A stretch of 64,000 bases of DNA from Anaeramoeba flamelloides (GCA_027625915.1 JANTQA010000057.1:434001-498000); one strand, 5' to 3'; shown: positions 22,206 to 35,288, counted from the stretch's first letter. Notes: generated from the letters alone by a model not told the origin. Program-made: numbers and translations.

Positions 22206-22390
22206 CAGTCAGTTCCACTTTTAAGACACAAACTCTAAACGAAATTTAAGGCACAAAAAAATCTCAAATTAAGGCACAATTTTTGAATTTTGTTTTTTAC
22301 ACAAATTATTTTGCTAGAATCCAAAAAATGTACCTAAATTAAGAATCCAAATTTTTTGCTATGTTTGTGTCTTGAAAGTGGAACTGGCTG
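22206..22390. mobile_element. CAGTCAGTTCC MITE, copy 1 (185 bp)
   Basis: It begins CAGTCAGTTCCACTTTTAAG and ends with the near-perfect inverse (GTGGAACTGGCTG), flanked by TA on both sides. Inside, AAGGCACAAAAAA is repeated in inverted form. The ends, TA target and length fit a Tc1/mariner-type miniature element. Confidence 0.85.
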
Positions 22391-22493
22391 TATTTTGACA
22401 AAGGATCCGACACAAACCACAGACTTGGTATTTGGTTTTTTGGTTTTTCCACAACAGGAAAAAGAAAAAACAAAAAACAAATTTAAAGATAGA

Positions 22494-22745
22494 CAGAGTT
22501 CCTAAAATGATTCTCATTTTTGGAAAATTTAGAATCACAAAAATTTAAAATTTGGAATAATAATATGAAAATGATTCCAATGTAATTGGTTTTTATCCAA
22601 CATTTTCCATGTTTTAAAGTCCCTTTGAAAATATTTTTTCAAAACTATTAAAAATTATATTATTCTTCTATGAAATCAAAAATTGAATTTTTTATTTTGT
22701 AACAAAAATCTATTAAAATAAAAGAAAAAAATAACATTTAATTAA
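22494..22745. mobile_element. CAGAGTT-ended element, copy 2 (right end not found)
   Basis: Starts CAGAGTTCCTAAAATGATTC and follows the element at 13501 for about 210 bp (shared ATGATTCCAATGTAAT and GAAATCAAAAATTGAATTTTT). Its right inverted end is missing or unrecognisable, and the WD40 gene begins 70 bp further on. It may contribute to that gene's upstream region. Confidence 0.6.
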
Positions 22746-22813
22746 TTTTATTTAACATATCATCACTATACCCACAATCACGCCTTTTTAATTAATAGTC
22801 AAATTGCAATTTA

Positions 22814-23297
22814 ATGCTTTTTAATGTACCCAAGAAATCAACAAAACAAAATTTTGAAAACAAAAATCAACTAGATATCTTCTATAATTTTAAAAATGGT
22901 ATTTATGGTTTTGATAATACTTCAAGGGCAATTCAACCAAAAATCAAAAAAATATACAAAAAATCGATTTTGAATTATCAAATTATGAAAACAAAAACAT
23001 TGGAAACATCCTATATTGCAATTCTGTTTAAAAATTCTTTAATTTCAATTCAAAATTTTAAGAATGATTTTCATTATGAAATTAATATCAAACATTCAAT
23101 TACGCCACTAATTTTTACAATGCTACAATTTGTTCCAAATTCAAAAAATAAAATTGCCGTTTCAGATGTTCAAGGGAATATTTGGATTTTTTCAATTGAT
23201 CGAAAAGATCCCCACAATTTGAATTATATTCCAAAAAAAAAAGATAAGTATGTTATCTTTTGTTATTAATTTTTTTTTTTTATCTTTATTTCCATGC

Positions 23298-23386
<89 letters not shown>

Positions 23387-24531
23387 AACACACACACACA
23401 CTTCACTTTTCTTTGTTAAATTTCTTTAAAATAAATATCAAATATTAAAAAAAAATAATAATAATATATCTATATATGCTTAAAAACAACCATTAAAGAT
23501 TTGTGATATATACAAACAAGAAAAAAAATTTTAATCCTGTTTCAATTTTGAATTGTGGAAAATATCAAATAAAATATTTCCAATTTTCTAATAATTCGGA
23601 TTTTCTTGCTACAGTGGACAAAGGAGGTTTTTTCAGAGTTTTTGATTTAAATAAAGATAAAATTTATTTTAATTTTAAATCATTGTTTGGCGGATTTACT
23701 TGCTTGTCATGGTTTATTAATGACAAATTTATATTAACAGGTGGTGAAGATGATTTAATTTCTTTATGGGATTTGGAAAAAAAATCGCTAATCGCCAGAT
23801 GCTTTGGCCACAATAGCTGGATACGATCCGTTAAATTTGATTTACCATATATGAATTTAAACGGAGAAGAAAATGAAAATGAACATGAACATGGCAATCT
23901 TGGCGAGAGTAGGAATTTAAAACATTCAAACAACAGTATTAACACCAGTAAAATTGAGAAGAATAATGATATATTCAGATTTGGATCAGTAGGTGAAGAT
24001 GGATTTTTTTGTTTATATGAAGTAAAATATCATTTTAAATCACAGTCAAATTTACAATCACGCTCTAAATCGAAAAATAGTGTTGAATATACTTCCAATT
24101 CCACTTCTACTCCCAATTCTAACTCCGAATCAGAAACAAAGACGGAAAATGATTCACAATTAAAAAAGAAAAAGAAAAAGAAAAAATCTGATTCAGATTC
24201 TGATTCAAATTCAGATTCTGAGACAGATTTAGATACAAACAAACGGGAAAAGAGTAATAAATTAAAAAATAAAAAAAAATATAATAATGATTTATTAATA
24301 TATTCCAAAATGTCAGAATTTGACCAAGATGATGAAATCAATTATTATCCACTTCTAAAAAGAAAAATTTCCTATTCCCCTCTTTGTGACATTTTATTTT
24401 CAAAAAAAAGAATCTTTTTTTCAAATAAAATTGGAATTATAAAAAGTTATTTAAGGCCTTTAAATGAAAGGCCAATTTGCAACAATTGGAATTCAATAAA
24501 AAATAAAATTAAACCCTCTCAACAGAAATAA
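22814..24531 (+). CDS. WDR20/DMWD-like WD40 repeat protein
   Basis: Two exons, 22814-23247 and 23499-24531, give 488 residues. The junction is GATAA|GTATGT to TTAAAG|A and keeps phase (KKKDK then FVIYTNKK). WDR20/DMWD (fungal CreC) proteins are WD40 scaffolds that activate USP12/USP46-type deubiquitinases. Diagnostic matches are SNNSDFLATVDKGGFFRVFD, LFGGFTCLSW, LTGGEDDLISLWDLEKKSLI, ARCFGHNSWIRSVKFD and FRFGSVGEDGFFCLYE. The last blade (PLCDILFSKKRIFFSNKIGI) corresponds to the family's C-terminal blade. Between blades lies a low-complexity insert with poly-Lys and Ser-Asp repeats. An additional 5' exon cannot be excluded, because the N-terminus is poorly conserved. Confidence 0.85.
23299..23401 (+). 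repeat. (CA)n microsatellite in the WD40-gene intron
   Basis: About 50 CA units, with two CAAACA interruptions near the 3' side, lie within the 251-nt intron 23248-23498 and make up over a third of it. Confidence 0.97.
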
Positions 24532-25157
24532 TATTCTTTCAATAAAATTCTCATTTTTTTCATTTACCCTTTTCTTATCTTTTTTGTAAAGTTAAATTTT
24601 TAGATTTTTTCTTTACTAATACCATTATTATTATTTTTTAAATTCTTAAATTTGGATTTAATTTAAATTCCAATGTTTTTAGGCGCAATTTACCGAGAGG
24701 GTCTCTATTTATGCCATTATTACCGGGAAAGAATTCATTACTCATTGGATGCACTTATACTAAATTTTTCTTTCAAAAATTTAAGCAATAAATTATAAAT
24801 TTCATGATTTTTTAGTGAAAGGAGACCCATATTATTTTGATCGATTAAAAAGAAAAAATAAAAAAATTGAATTGAAAAAAGGAACAATAAAAAAAAAAAA
24901 AAAAAATTGAAATTGAAAAAGGGTTTATAAGAAGTAATTGGTAAAAATAATAAAAAAAATACTATCTTTTAATTAAGAAAACATAAAATCAGATCCATGG
25001 CACCTTTGTTAAATTTAGTTTAGTTTGATAGTTGAATATGAATTTTTCTTTTGGGGGTAGTTGTTTCTTAACTGTCATTTTTTTTTATTTGCATTTTTTT
25101 TGTAACTATTGATATATATTGTCTTTTCTTTTTTCTTTTTTTTTTATTTAAAAGTTA
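24532..25157. other. 3' flank of the WD40 gene with one coding-like island
   Basis: At 24682-24788 a segment preceded by GTTTTTAG is less AT-rich than its surroundings. It is open in a plus frame reading RNLPRGSLFMPLLPGKNS and ending in TAA. A minus-strand frame there (MSNEFFPGNNGINRDPLG) is also open and precedes GTAAAT. It could be a terminal exon of an alternative transcript, an exon of another gene, or chance. The remainder is AT-rich spacer. Confidence 0.3.
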
Positions 25158-25353
25158 CAGTCAGTTCCACTTTTCGGACACAAACTTACAACGAGATATA
25201 AGGCACAAAAAAATCTCAAATTAAAGCACAACATTTATAATTTTTTTTCACACAAATTATTTTACTAGAATTTGAATTTTGGACCTTAATTTGAGATTTT
25301 TATTGTGCCTTAAATTCCGTTCAAAGTTTGTGTATTAAAAGTGGAACTGAATA
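25158..25353. mobile_element. CAGTCAGTTCC MITE, copy 2 (196 bp)
   Basis: TA-flanked. The left end is CAGTCAGTTCCACTTTTCGG. The right end, GTGGAACTGAAT, differs from the consensus at two of its last positions. The interior shows the same inverted AGGCACAAAAAAATCTC motif as the other copies. Confidence 0.82.
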
Positions 25354-27119
25354 TACTTATACTTTCTTGTTTGAGTATAAGTATTGACAATTAAACACTT
25401 GGTCTTTTTTTTTTTTCGTTTATAACTTTTCTTATCAATAGAATGGAATTCATCAAAAAAAAAAAAAATAAAAAACAAAAAAAAAATGTTATTTTCTCTT
25501 TTTTATAATTCTGTTTGATTATCTTCAATTTTTTATTTATTATTTACAATTAAAAATAAAAAATTATTAAACCATCTCAGATAATAGTCTGAAAAGGGTT
25601 TAAGGTTTTATTATTTAAAGTATTAAAGATTTATAGGTTTAAGGAAAAAATATTAATGAACATTTGAGTTATTGTTAAAAAAAATGACTCTTTGATTTCA
25701 ATTTCAAAGATCTATTTCATGATATTTTAAAGGCAAAACCATATTTTATGAGTTTTCTAGAGGACTAATATTTTCTATTTATAAAAAGAAATTTTTTTGA
25801 GATATTTAAAAATTTTTTTTTTTGTTAAATTACATTTTAACTATTGAAATGGAATAGTTTACACCATTGATAAACTTTATCGATTTTAATATATTTCTTG
25901 AAATTAAAAATTCACTTATATCCAATATAAAACCAAAAAAAAGTATTTTTTTTTCAACAATTTATATATATCTTTGAAAAGTATGTATCATAGTTTTTGT
26001 TTTATTTTGGAAAGTATTGATTTTGAAAGAAAATATAGTATTTGGTTAATATTTTTTTTAAAAATATCCCAATTCAATTACAATTAATACAATTAAAAGA
26101 ATATATATTGTGAAACAAATTGAATTTGACCCAGTGTAACAAATATTTATCAATTAAAGCTAGATCTATGAATAAATATATTGAATTCTGTTCAAGTTTG
26201 TAAAAAGCCAATTGTCGAATTTTCAAAAAATTTAAAAAAAAAAAAATATGTAACCAAAATTTAATAATTTGAACAGTTCTTTTAACAGGTTATTTGGTCT
26301 TATTCATAATGAATATTTAAAACAATTCAAATAATTTTTGTAAGAAAACAATTAATTTTGAATTTTCCCCATTATTTTCAATAATTGTATAGATCTTCAA
26401 GAAAATATTAATTTGAAATATTTAATTTTATTTTTGAATAAAAATATTGTTTCTTTCAAAGAATTTTAGTACTACTTTATTAAATTCATAATTAAAACTA
26501 TCTCTTATTTAAATAATAATACCAATATCAATATTTCAAATAAAAAAAATATTATTTCCCTGAAAGATAAATATTAAAAAAATTCATAAAAAATTCTATT
26601 ATTAAAAAAAATTTTTTAACAAAAATTATTTATTGTATACTAAAAATAGCAATAATCTTTACAAAAATGCTTTATAAGGTAAGAAATATAATCAATTTAA
26701 AAACTTCATTTTTTTAAAAACAGAAAAAATGACAAAAAATTGTATCAATAATAAAAATTACTTTTTTTAGTGTAAATCAGTAACATGTATTTTGAACTTT
26801 TATATACAAAATAACAAGTACATAAGACTACGATTTTTATTGATTTTATTTAAAGAAAGGTAGTTTTAACTTTCAATTTTTTTATTTTTATAAAAATTAA
26901 TTAAAAGTTTTCTTATATTTTGAAAGGGTAAAAAAAAACGAGATGAAATTTTTTATTTTATTAAAAATAAAAATTTTCAAGTTATTAACTAATTGAAATA
27001 ATAAAATACTTTAAGAAACTCTAAATAATTTTTAAAACTAAAAATTGATCCCCTTAAGTTTATTATCTACTTTAAAATACTTTACAGATAATATATATAT
27101 ATATATATATATATATACT
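25354..27119. other. AT-rich intergenic DNA, no gene seen
   Basis: This 1.8-kb stretch contains a (TA)n run at 27090-27117 and many homopolymers. No coding frame, RNA gene or clear repeat family was recognised. Confidence 0.5.
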
Positions 27120-27345
27120 TAAGTCTAATTCCAAAATTAAGGACAATATAAATTATTATTATTTTCTGTTTTCATTTGTTTTCAAAAAATACAATGATTA
27201 GATTAGATTTTTATTTATTAATCTATATTGGTTATTATCTAGAAAAACTTTCGTAAAATACATTATTATTCAAAAAAAAAAAAAACAATTAAAGAAATTA
27301 ATTTCTGATGAAAAAAATGCCCCTCTTTTTGAAATTAAGTTTATA
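27120..27345. repeat. dispersed AT-rich repeat F, copy 2
   Basis: Direct copy of 260-500, again immediately upstream of a GGGGCCC-ended element. Confidence 0.55.
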
Positions 27346-27371
27346 AATATCTATATCTATATCTATCTATC

Positions 27372-28781
27372 TAAAACAATTTTCAGTCAAAGGGGCCCAG
27401 TTGTAATGCGAATAATACACGTGTTTAAAGGGTTTGCATAGATATTAGAAGAAAAATTTTATTTTGGAAATTTTCAAAATTGAAATCATTTTTTCACATT
27501 TTTTCACATTTTTGTTTTTTTTTTTCGATTTTTTTTAAAACCTCATTCAGTTGCAAATTTTTTTTTTATTGCAAGATCAATAGTCACTTGGTAAAAATGT
27601 GCTATTCTAAGGTTATTGAAACCATGTAAAGATTGTTGAGAAATCATATTGATTTCAATTACAATTCTATTCGATCTTTGATCATGATATTTGTTGAATA
27701 AAATGAAAAATTTTGACTTAATTTTCATTTCCTTTTTCAAATAGAGACCATAAATACCAACCCACTCTGTTTTTGGGCTTGATTTTTAAAAGAAAAGTAT
27801 GGAAAATGAAGTGAAAAATGTTTCATTTTTATTATTCAAATGCTATACTACAAGGAAAATTTAAATACCTAAAATTAAAGTTCGCCAAAAATACAGATTG
27901 GATTTCAGTTATACTTCTTTTTATAAATTATTTTTTCAAAGTTATCATAATTTTATGTAATAAAAAAAGGATAGCTATTAAACTCTTGAAAATCTGAATA
28001 CACCCCTTTTCAAAAATACCGACTTTTGAAAAAAACACCTATTTTCAGGGTATTTTTTTATTGGATATAGTTGAAATGAATTATTTTTTGATTGAACATT
28101 AAGATTGAAAAAAGAATAAATGTTAAAGCAATTTGAAGAAAACAATTGGGAATGTATATAAAAACTCAAACATGTAAAAAAATAAAATGATAAAAAATAT
28201 TCCAAAAACAGATAAAAAATCAGATTTTCAATTTAATTGAGCAATATCTTTTGATTGAAATATTTTGTACTATTTTCAAATTGAAAAATATGTTTCTTTT
28301 TAGACTATTAAAAAAATACTTGAAAATTATCTCTCTACTAAGTCAATTAAAAAATTCAAAAATTTTCCAATTAAATATGAAAAAAATATTAAAGCCAATT
28401 TTCATTTTTTTTTCAATTCCAATTAATATCTATTAAAGTTGTAAACCTCATTGAAAATTGTTATGTATAATAATGTTTATTTTATGAGTGTATTTCAAAA
28501 ATACAAAATTTAGAGATTTTTTTTTGAAAAAATTTTCCTTGTAGTGTACTACACGTTCAAAATGAACATTGTTGTTTTTCTCACTAGTGTACCTAAGAAT
28601 TTAAGTTTTTCAATATTATTTTTGAAAATTTATTGATTAATTAGTTTTCTTTCAGACACATATCAACAATTCTTTGATTTGCCTTATTCAGTTTATTTCT
28701 TATTTGTTCTTCAAAGGTCAATTATATAAAATAATTGATATTTGAAAAAAACTTTTGCCCCTTTGACTGAAACAGAGTTTA
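27372..28781. mobile_element. GGGGCCC-ended TIR element, copy C (1.4 kb, second subfamily)
   Basis: The left end carries TCAGTCAAAGGGGCCCAG; the right end carries CCCCTTTGACTGAAACAGAG. The interior near both ends matches copy E at 55202 (for example ATATTAGAAGAAAAA on the left, TTTGTTCTTCAAAGGTCAAT on the right) but not copies A and D, defining a second subfamily. No transposase frame survives. Confidence 0.72.
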
Positions 28782-28787
28782 TCTTTA

Positions 28788-29020
<233 letters not shown>

Positions 29021-29022
<2 letters not shown>

Positions 29023-30447
29023 AAAGGAGTTATTAATATAAAATTTCTGTTTTCTTCGATACTTTTAATATATTTAAATTATTATTTTAATTATTTTATA
29101 TTTGATTTTTTTTTTTGCAAATGTTCCAAACTTGTTTTAACAACGACACAGACTAAGATACAACTCAACATTTAAAAACCAATCAAAATACCAACTATGT
29201 ATATTGTAACAAAAGACTGATCGATTTCATTCCAGTACGATTCAACTGACCCCATTTCAGTTATATTAATCTAAGTTGGTTCAGTGAAGTTCATTTTCCA
29301 AACTACATAATTAAAATAACCTGAGTTTGTTAATAAATAAATCATGAACAATTTTTTAATTCTTCCTCTGGTTTAATTTATTATATTACAACCAAAAAAA
29401 CTCAAAAATAAAAAGGGTACAAACTCAAACAACTTTCCAAAAGTGAATTTTGAAAAAAGTATAAAATTAAACTTTGAAATATTTTTTCAAAAAATCATAA
29501 AATTTTTATTAGGTTAATGATTATAAACTTTCAATTTACAATTTGATTTTCTTTTTTGATTAATATAATATATCTCAAGAAATGAAATTCCAATTTCGTT
29601 TTATAATAAAAAAAAAACACTCCTTTTTTTTATGATTTAAATGAATAGTAAAAAAATAAGTTTTTTAATTTTTTTAGTATTTTTTGTGATCGATTTTCTT
29701 TATATTGGGAAGAAAAGCTATAAGGAAAAAAGGCCAAACACATATTTATTAATAATAGGACAAATAACTTTGTTTAACTTGAACCTAGGAAAGAAAAAAA
29801 AATACAAATACAAAAAAACCAAGTGGTGAACGCAGAAAAGATGAAAAATGAAAAAAAAAGAAACGAAAACGGTTAAATAACTACTATCTCCCCAAATGAA
29901 GAATCATATTCAACTATCTTGTAAAACTAAATTAGCCTAAAGTACCATGCTATTGATTTTGAGATGTTCTTACTGAAAAGATACCATTTTTTTAAATGAT
30001 TTTTTTGAATTACTTTCATTCTAACTCTTTCTAAATTTCTTCTTTTCTCATTCGTATTTCAATTTTTTTTATCTTTCTCTTTTTAAACCTTCAAAAATAT
30101 TTGTGTGTTTTCTCTATGTATAAAAATAAAATCTATAATTTTATACCTCAATTACCTTAAAGGAAATTTAAGTATAACAGACGTTGAAGAGTGTAATTTA
30201 CACTTTTCAAAATAATAAAAAGACCTGTTTCACATACTTTTTTCTGGTTTAATATTTTCATTGTTAAATTTGATTTCTTTTGTCTTCTTTTTTTAAAAGA
30301 CATTATTTATCATCTTGAAAAAAGTTTAAAAAGCTTCAGTTTATTCGAATTGACAACTCCCTTAAAAATAAAAAATCTTATTTTCATTTTTTTTATTTTT
30401 CTGACTTCAAATTCACATAAAAGTAACTTTTTTTCAAGATTCCAAAG
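29021..30447. other. Upstream region of COMMD2, no other gene seen
   Basis: AT-rich spacer. A short frame at 29641-29829 is hydrophobic at its start and basic at its end but lacks recognisable similarity, so I did not call it. Confidence 0.45.
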
Positions 30448-31218
30448 ATGGTAATAATTTACTTTAACAACGAACAAAAAGAGGATCTTCAATTCTTGCA
30501 AGAACTCTCATTTGAGGGTAAGTTATTACTTCTACTTTTTTTTTCTTCTTTTTCTTTTATTTTTTTTTTTTTGCTCTTCATTTCCTCATTTTCTCATAAC
30601 CCATTTCTTCAAAATTTCCCGTAACTTGTTTACTTCAACAAACTGAACTAATTTCTATATCCAAACAAAATAAAATGGATTCTTCCACAAACAGTTGGAT
30701 CAAAAATTGTTCAAGTGTCCATTGATTTTTTTAAAGGCAATTACAACCCAAAGCTTTTACAAAATGTTTCAACAAAATTAAACCTTCCGCAACTCAAAGT
30801 CGAAAGGTGTGTTTATGCATTAAGTTATTTATTTACTGAATCAAGCAAATTGTCTTTGAGCAAATCTGATTTCCTTGAGTCTGTCGATGCAATCTCCCCA
30901 ACAAAGGAAATTGAGGAGTGCTTGCTTGAATCGTATCAAAAAAATCGTGAAGAGATGAGAAGGATCCTTTCTGAAATGAGCTTAAAGCTGCCATCAATTG
31001 ATTCATTGCAATGGAGACTTGATGTACAAATCTCAAGCAGGAGGACGAGCAATGAAGCAAAGCCCGTCTATTTGCTCAAACTTAAAACATCCGATAATAG
31101 GACAGTATGGTTCCAAGCAGATTACAACGAACTTGAGTCAATGACAAACCAACTTGAAATTGCACTTAAGGAATCTAAATCTCAACATTACAAAAGAATA
31201 AAGAAATATATAAAATAA
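30448..31218 (+). CDS. COMMD2: COMM domain-containing protein 2 (COMMD2)
   Basis: Two exons, 30448-30517 and 30695-31218, joined GAGG|GTAAGT to AACAG|TT in phase 1, give 197 residues (human COMMD2 has 199). COMMD proteins form the ring of the Commander complex, which recycles membrane cargo from endosomes with Retriever and CCDC22/CCDC93. Family-specific matches include LSYLFTESSKLSLSKSDFLE and NREEMRRILSEM. The C-terminal COMM domain (residues ~125-197) shows SLQWRLDVQISSR, with the diagnostic Trp of the family. Exon 1 encodes MVIIYFNNEQKEDLQFLQEL, like the acidic start of animal COMMD2. The similarity is strong enough to name the paralogue. Confidence 0.95.
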
Positions 31219-31689
31219 ATTCCATAATATTGCACCAAGTTTTTTTTTTTTTTTGATTTCTCATACAACACGAGAAGAAAAGAAAGAATTCAGAAAAAAA
31301 CAACTCACAAATTGGTTGAAACTGTAAATCCACAAACAAACTTTTTTTCAGATAGACTAAATTTAGCTTGTCTTTTCAAATTTAAAAAAATTGTATTTTA
31401 TCACCAAGTCAATTTTAAGGAAAGAAGAGCTGAAATTTATTAAAAAAAATTGTCTGTCTCAATCAATTTATAAAGAATTTGCTTCCCCCCCCCCCTCCCT
31501 CTAGTACTCAAAAACCCCTAGACAGTTAAATAATACTCGTAACAACTCTGAAAATATAATGAATATTCCATACCTAACCAATTTTACAAAAAATGAGCCA
31601 ATAATAAATCATTCTCGATAGATACGTTTTATTTTTTTTTAGTGTTGTCCTGAGTATTGTTCAACTCACTTGACTTTCCAAGTATTAGA
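31219..31689. other. 3' flank of COMMD2, no feature seen
   Basis: Non-coding AT-rich DNA with a C homopolymer near 31486-31496. Confidence 0.4.
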
Positions 31690-32340
31690 TGATTTAGCGA
31701 TATCCTTTCCAATTCACAATAAAGTTTAAAAAAACGCGATTAATATCTTAAAATTCCATTATTACATAAAATCAAGATCATCCATAATATCGCGATAATC
31801 AATAATATCAAAAATCGCGATATTTCAATAAAATCAAAATGGTTGTCAAAATATCGGGATAAAAATTAAATTGCAATATTATAGTTGATGAATTTTAGGT
31901 CTAATCCAACTATTGTCCAAAAGAAAACTTTTTGTTGATCAAAAAAAAGATATTAGAAAGAAAAAAAAAACGATTTTAAAAAACCAACAAAAAAGATACT
32001 AAATTCAACCAATGATCATATCAAAAGTTTTATTGTCTTTTGTTTTAATTTGGTTGATAGATATATGAATCCTTTTAGATCAACAAACGTAATAAAAAAG
32101 GCAAATAAATATTTTCTCAGTCGATCGTAAGGTTCTAAACCGTGTTGAATAAAAAGGCTTGTAAATTTCTAAAAAACAACCAACCCTTCAAGTGTTCTCT
32201 TAAAAGAAAGTACTCTTAATTTAAATCATTTTCTTTACCCTGACCTAGTTTAAGGTGGAATGGATTGGTTTAACTTTTCAAAATATTTTTCAGTAACCTA
32301 GCCAGACTGTTATTTTAAAAAAATTTTTTTTGTACGCTTG
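31690..32340. mobile_element. CGCGAT-array element, copy 1 (truncated)
   Basis: 31690-31885 contains several TATCGCGAT-like palindromic units. The following ~450 bp match the interior of 44820-46130 (shared TGTTGAATAAAAAGGC, AACAACCAACCCTTCA and TTCTCAGTC). The distal CGCGAT array is missing, so this copy has lost one end. Confidence 0.7.
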
Positions 32341-33269
32341 CTTTCTTATAATTCTCCATCTTTTCTCATTTTTGTATTTTAATGAAATTTCGACTCTAAA
32401 ACTGAATTTTTAATTTAAGGAAGTAGATACATTTAACAATTTTTAAAAATTTTAATTGTGATATCAATACTAAAAAAAGATTTTTTGAATGCTACAAGAT
32501 ATTGAAATTAACAGCCAAAATACAGCCCAATATTCTATTTTTGAAAAGAACAAGTAAATCAGAGTTGAATCTTTAATTTTTTGAATATTTTTTTTGATAA
32601 AATTTCCTGTTTTATTAAATTAGAAATTTTGAATTAGGAAATGTGTTCCAGTCAGTTCCCGAAATTAATCCAGAACTAAAGAAAAAAAAAAAATAGGTAT
32701 GGGAAGGTATATATTTTAAAAAAAATCTATTTCTTTTAAAAGAAAAAACAAGAAAGATTACAATTCCAGATAAATTTGTTGAATTTGAGAATGGAAACAA
32801 AAAATTTTCAACAAATATACTTATTTTCAAAGATTCTTCTTATTTTTTATCTTGTTAATTTTTATGAAAGTAATCAAGATAATTACATTAAAGTTCTTGC
32901 ACTATTCCTATTTATTGATATAGATTTGTTAACAAAAACCCCTATTTACTAATGTGTTGATAAAATAATTTAATACAAATAATAATGCTTCAAAATTAAA
33001 GGTAAAAGAATGGATTGAATTCTCGAAATCAAAAAACAACTTTTAAAAAACTCAACCCAAAGAAAAAGAAAAATTCAAGAAAAAATTTCAATCAGAATTT
33101 CTGAGATTATTTTGGTTTTTCCCAATTTAATTGAAAATAAATAATTATCAAATCAAACAAATTTGTAAAATAAACCTTATTTCTAAAGAGAAATTAAATA
33201 AATATCTTATTTTCTGAACCCAATCAAGAATTAGGCGAATTAAATGAAAATAAGATTTTTAAATTCATT
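32341..33269. other. AT-rich intergenic DNA, no feature seen
   Basis: No coding frame, inverted repeat or RNA gene could be supported in this stretch. Confidence 0.5.
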
Positions 33270-33640
33270 TTGGAAAATTATTTTGGAAATACAAAGTAAT
33301 TTATTTTCAAAAATTTTTCAAATAAAAAAGTTTTTCAATTGGTAATTAAAAATAAAACCAAATAAAGAAAAAGTAATTGTATCAAATGTTTAACAGAAAA
33401 ATCCAATAAATAAATGATTTTTTTTTATTTTTTCTTGATCAATTTTTTCATTTTATTGATTTCCATTTTTTTGTTGGTATGTAAAAATATTATACTAGGA
33501 TATATTCCACTTTAGTATTTATGAAAATGTCAATATATTTAGTTAATGAAATGATTTGAAGAATTCAGTTTCACATAAATGATGGCACTCAAAATTTTGG
33601 TAAAATGTACCTACTTCCTTAGTTGATGGTTCACTTGGGC
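33270..33640. repeat. dispersed repeat I, copy 2 (uninterrupted)
   Basis: Continuous counterpart of 13190-13490 plus 14100-14215. The site where the 591-bp element inserted in copy 1 is represented here by a single ATTCAGTT at about 33563-33570. Confidence 0.7.
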
Positions 33641-33990
33641 AGAATGGAAAATTTTCTTTCCCCTTGAGAATTTAAATTTAGAAGGCAAAATACCCTTTTT
33701 AAAAAACTCTTCTATTCGAGATTCCAACATCTTTTTCTGAATTGGACTTTAATTCTTTGTTTGTCTCGGAATTTGGAATTTTAATTATTTTGTCAAAAAA
33801 ATATTTCTCTTTTCCTTTATTTTTTTTTTTCTGAATTGTATAAACAAAAATAGAATTAATACTTTTAAATCTTTTTATTTTGGTTTAATTTTCCAAGAAA
33901 ATATTTTTTAATTGCAGATCTGAAAAAAAAAGACTTTCAATTGATTTAGTATTTCTCAACAAACCCTATTATTAAATGTGTTTTATACGC

Positions 33991-34147
33991 GAAAAATCGT
34001 ACTAATTGGCAAAAAGCCCAACTTATCCACAAAAAAAGCACTTATTCACAAAAACTCTTACATGTTTGCTAAAAAGCATTTATCCATGAAAACCCCGACT
34101 TATTTCGTGAAAAATTATTTATTAACGAAAAACTATTTATTAACGAA
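33991..34147. repeat. degenerate 18-22 bp tandem repeat
   Basis: About eight tandem units share the pattern AAAAA-N(4-8)-TTATTNACG or TTATCCAC, for example CTTATCCACAAAAA, CTTATTCACAAAAA and TTATTAACGAAAAA. It is a decayed minisatellite and does not encode a protein repeat. Confidence 0.65.
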
Positions 34148-35288
34148 CCAATGATTCTTTTACAAACAGATAACAATATAAGTGAATTTGTCACATTTAG
34201 ACGGGAGATTTGATTTATTAAATAAAGATACTTGTCAAATACATAATATTATATTCCAACGTTATTATTGATACATAATGAACTAAAGATTCAAAGTAAA
34301 ATATATATTAAATCTATCTTTATTTTTTTTTCACGCAATAAATAAATACAGCAATTCCATAATTTCTAGATACAATTGTTTTTACTAATATAATTATTAA
34401 AACATATAAATATTCAAAAATTAAAGAAATTATTAATATTTAATTATATATAAATAACCAGTTCCTTAAAATAGGATAACATTTAGTTGATCCAATTTTC
34501 ATTTTAATTGAAGTAGAAATACTTGAAAATTTTTTTTTAAAATCATTTTTTGATAATTTTTTTTTTCCCCTTAATCATCCCTTTTTTGTTTATTCAAAAA
34601 ATGACAATCATATAAAAATTTTTGATTTAAATATGTATTTTGCTTTAGTATTCAATAAATATTCGTCTATGTTCGATGATAATGTTAACAATAGAACTTA
34701 CATGTATTATTTTTATTGGGTATTTGACTACTCTAAGAACAGAGGATAATCTTTAATTTGGGTGCCCTTTGGGCAATATTTTATTATTAAATCTATTTTG
34801 TATCTTTAGTTTTTTATCTACCCTTTCTATATTATTTTGTCCTTTTACTCCACCCCCACTATAAATAAAATCTTACATTTGTTAAACTATGTTTGATTAT
34901 AATCGAATAGAAATAAATCAAACCGAAAATTTTGCATACATTTACAAATAATTTTACCAATAATGCTTAATTCCAAATATTTTTAAATCATTTTTTTATT
35001 TTACTATTCTTTTTTGCTGAGTTTCCATTTATACTAATGAATAAAAGATATTTTTACTTTTATATAAATATAAACAATTTTATTCAATACCAAATATAAA
35101 CATCCTTTAGTAATTTTAATCTTATATTACAGTTTAACACCCCTGCACTTCAATTTTTTTAAAATAGACTTTAATATATCTATCTATCTATCTATCTATC
35201 TATATATATATATATATATATATATCTGCATAAATATTATAATTTTGTTTACTATTCATCTTCAAAATAAATCAAAATAAGAAAATCA
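34148..35288. other. 3' flank of the importin-alpha gene
   Basis: AT-rich spacer with a (TCTA)n-(TA)n microsatellite at 35177-35225, about 65 bp beyond the stop codon of the minus-strand gene. No gene was seen. Confidence 0.5.

Noticed and set aside
23248-23269. End of the first WD40-gene frame (YVIFCY)
   Set aside because: It lies beyond the GTATGT donor, so it is intronic.
29641-29829. 62-residue plus frame with a hydrophobic start
   Set aside because: Composition matches the AT background. No conserved pattern or splice context, so not called.
32649-32660. CAGTCAGTTCCCG resembling a MITE end
   Set aside because: No TA flank, no internal MITE motifs and no inverted partner within 300 bp. 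Probably chance.
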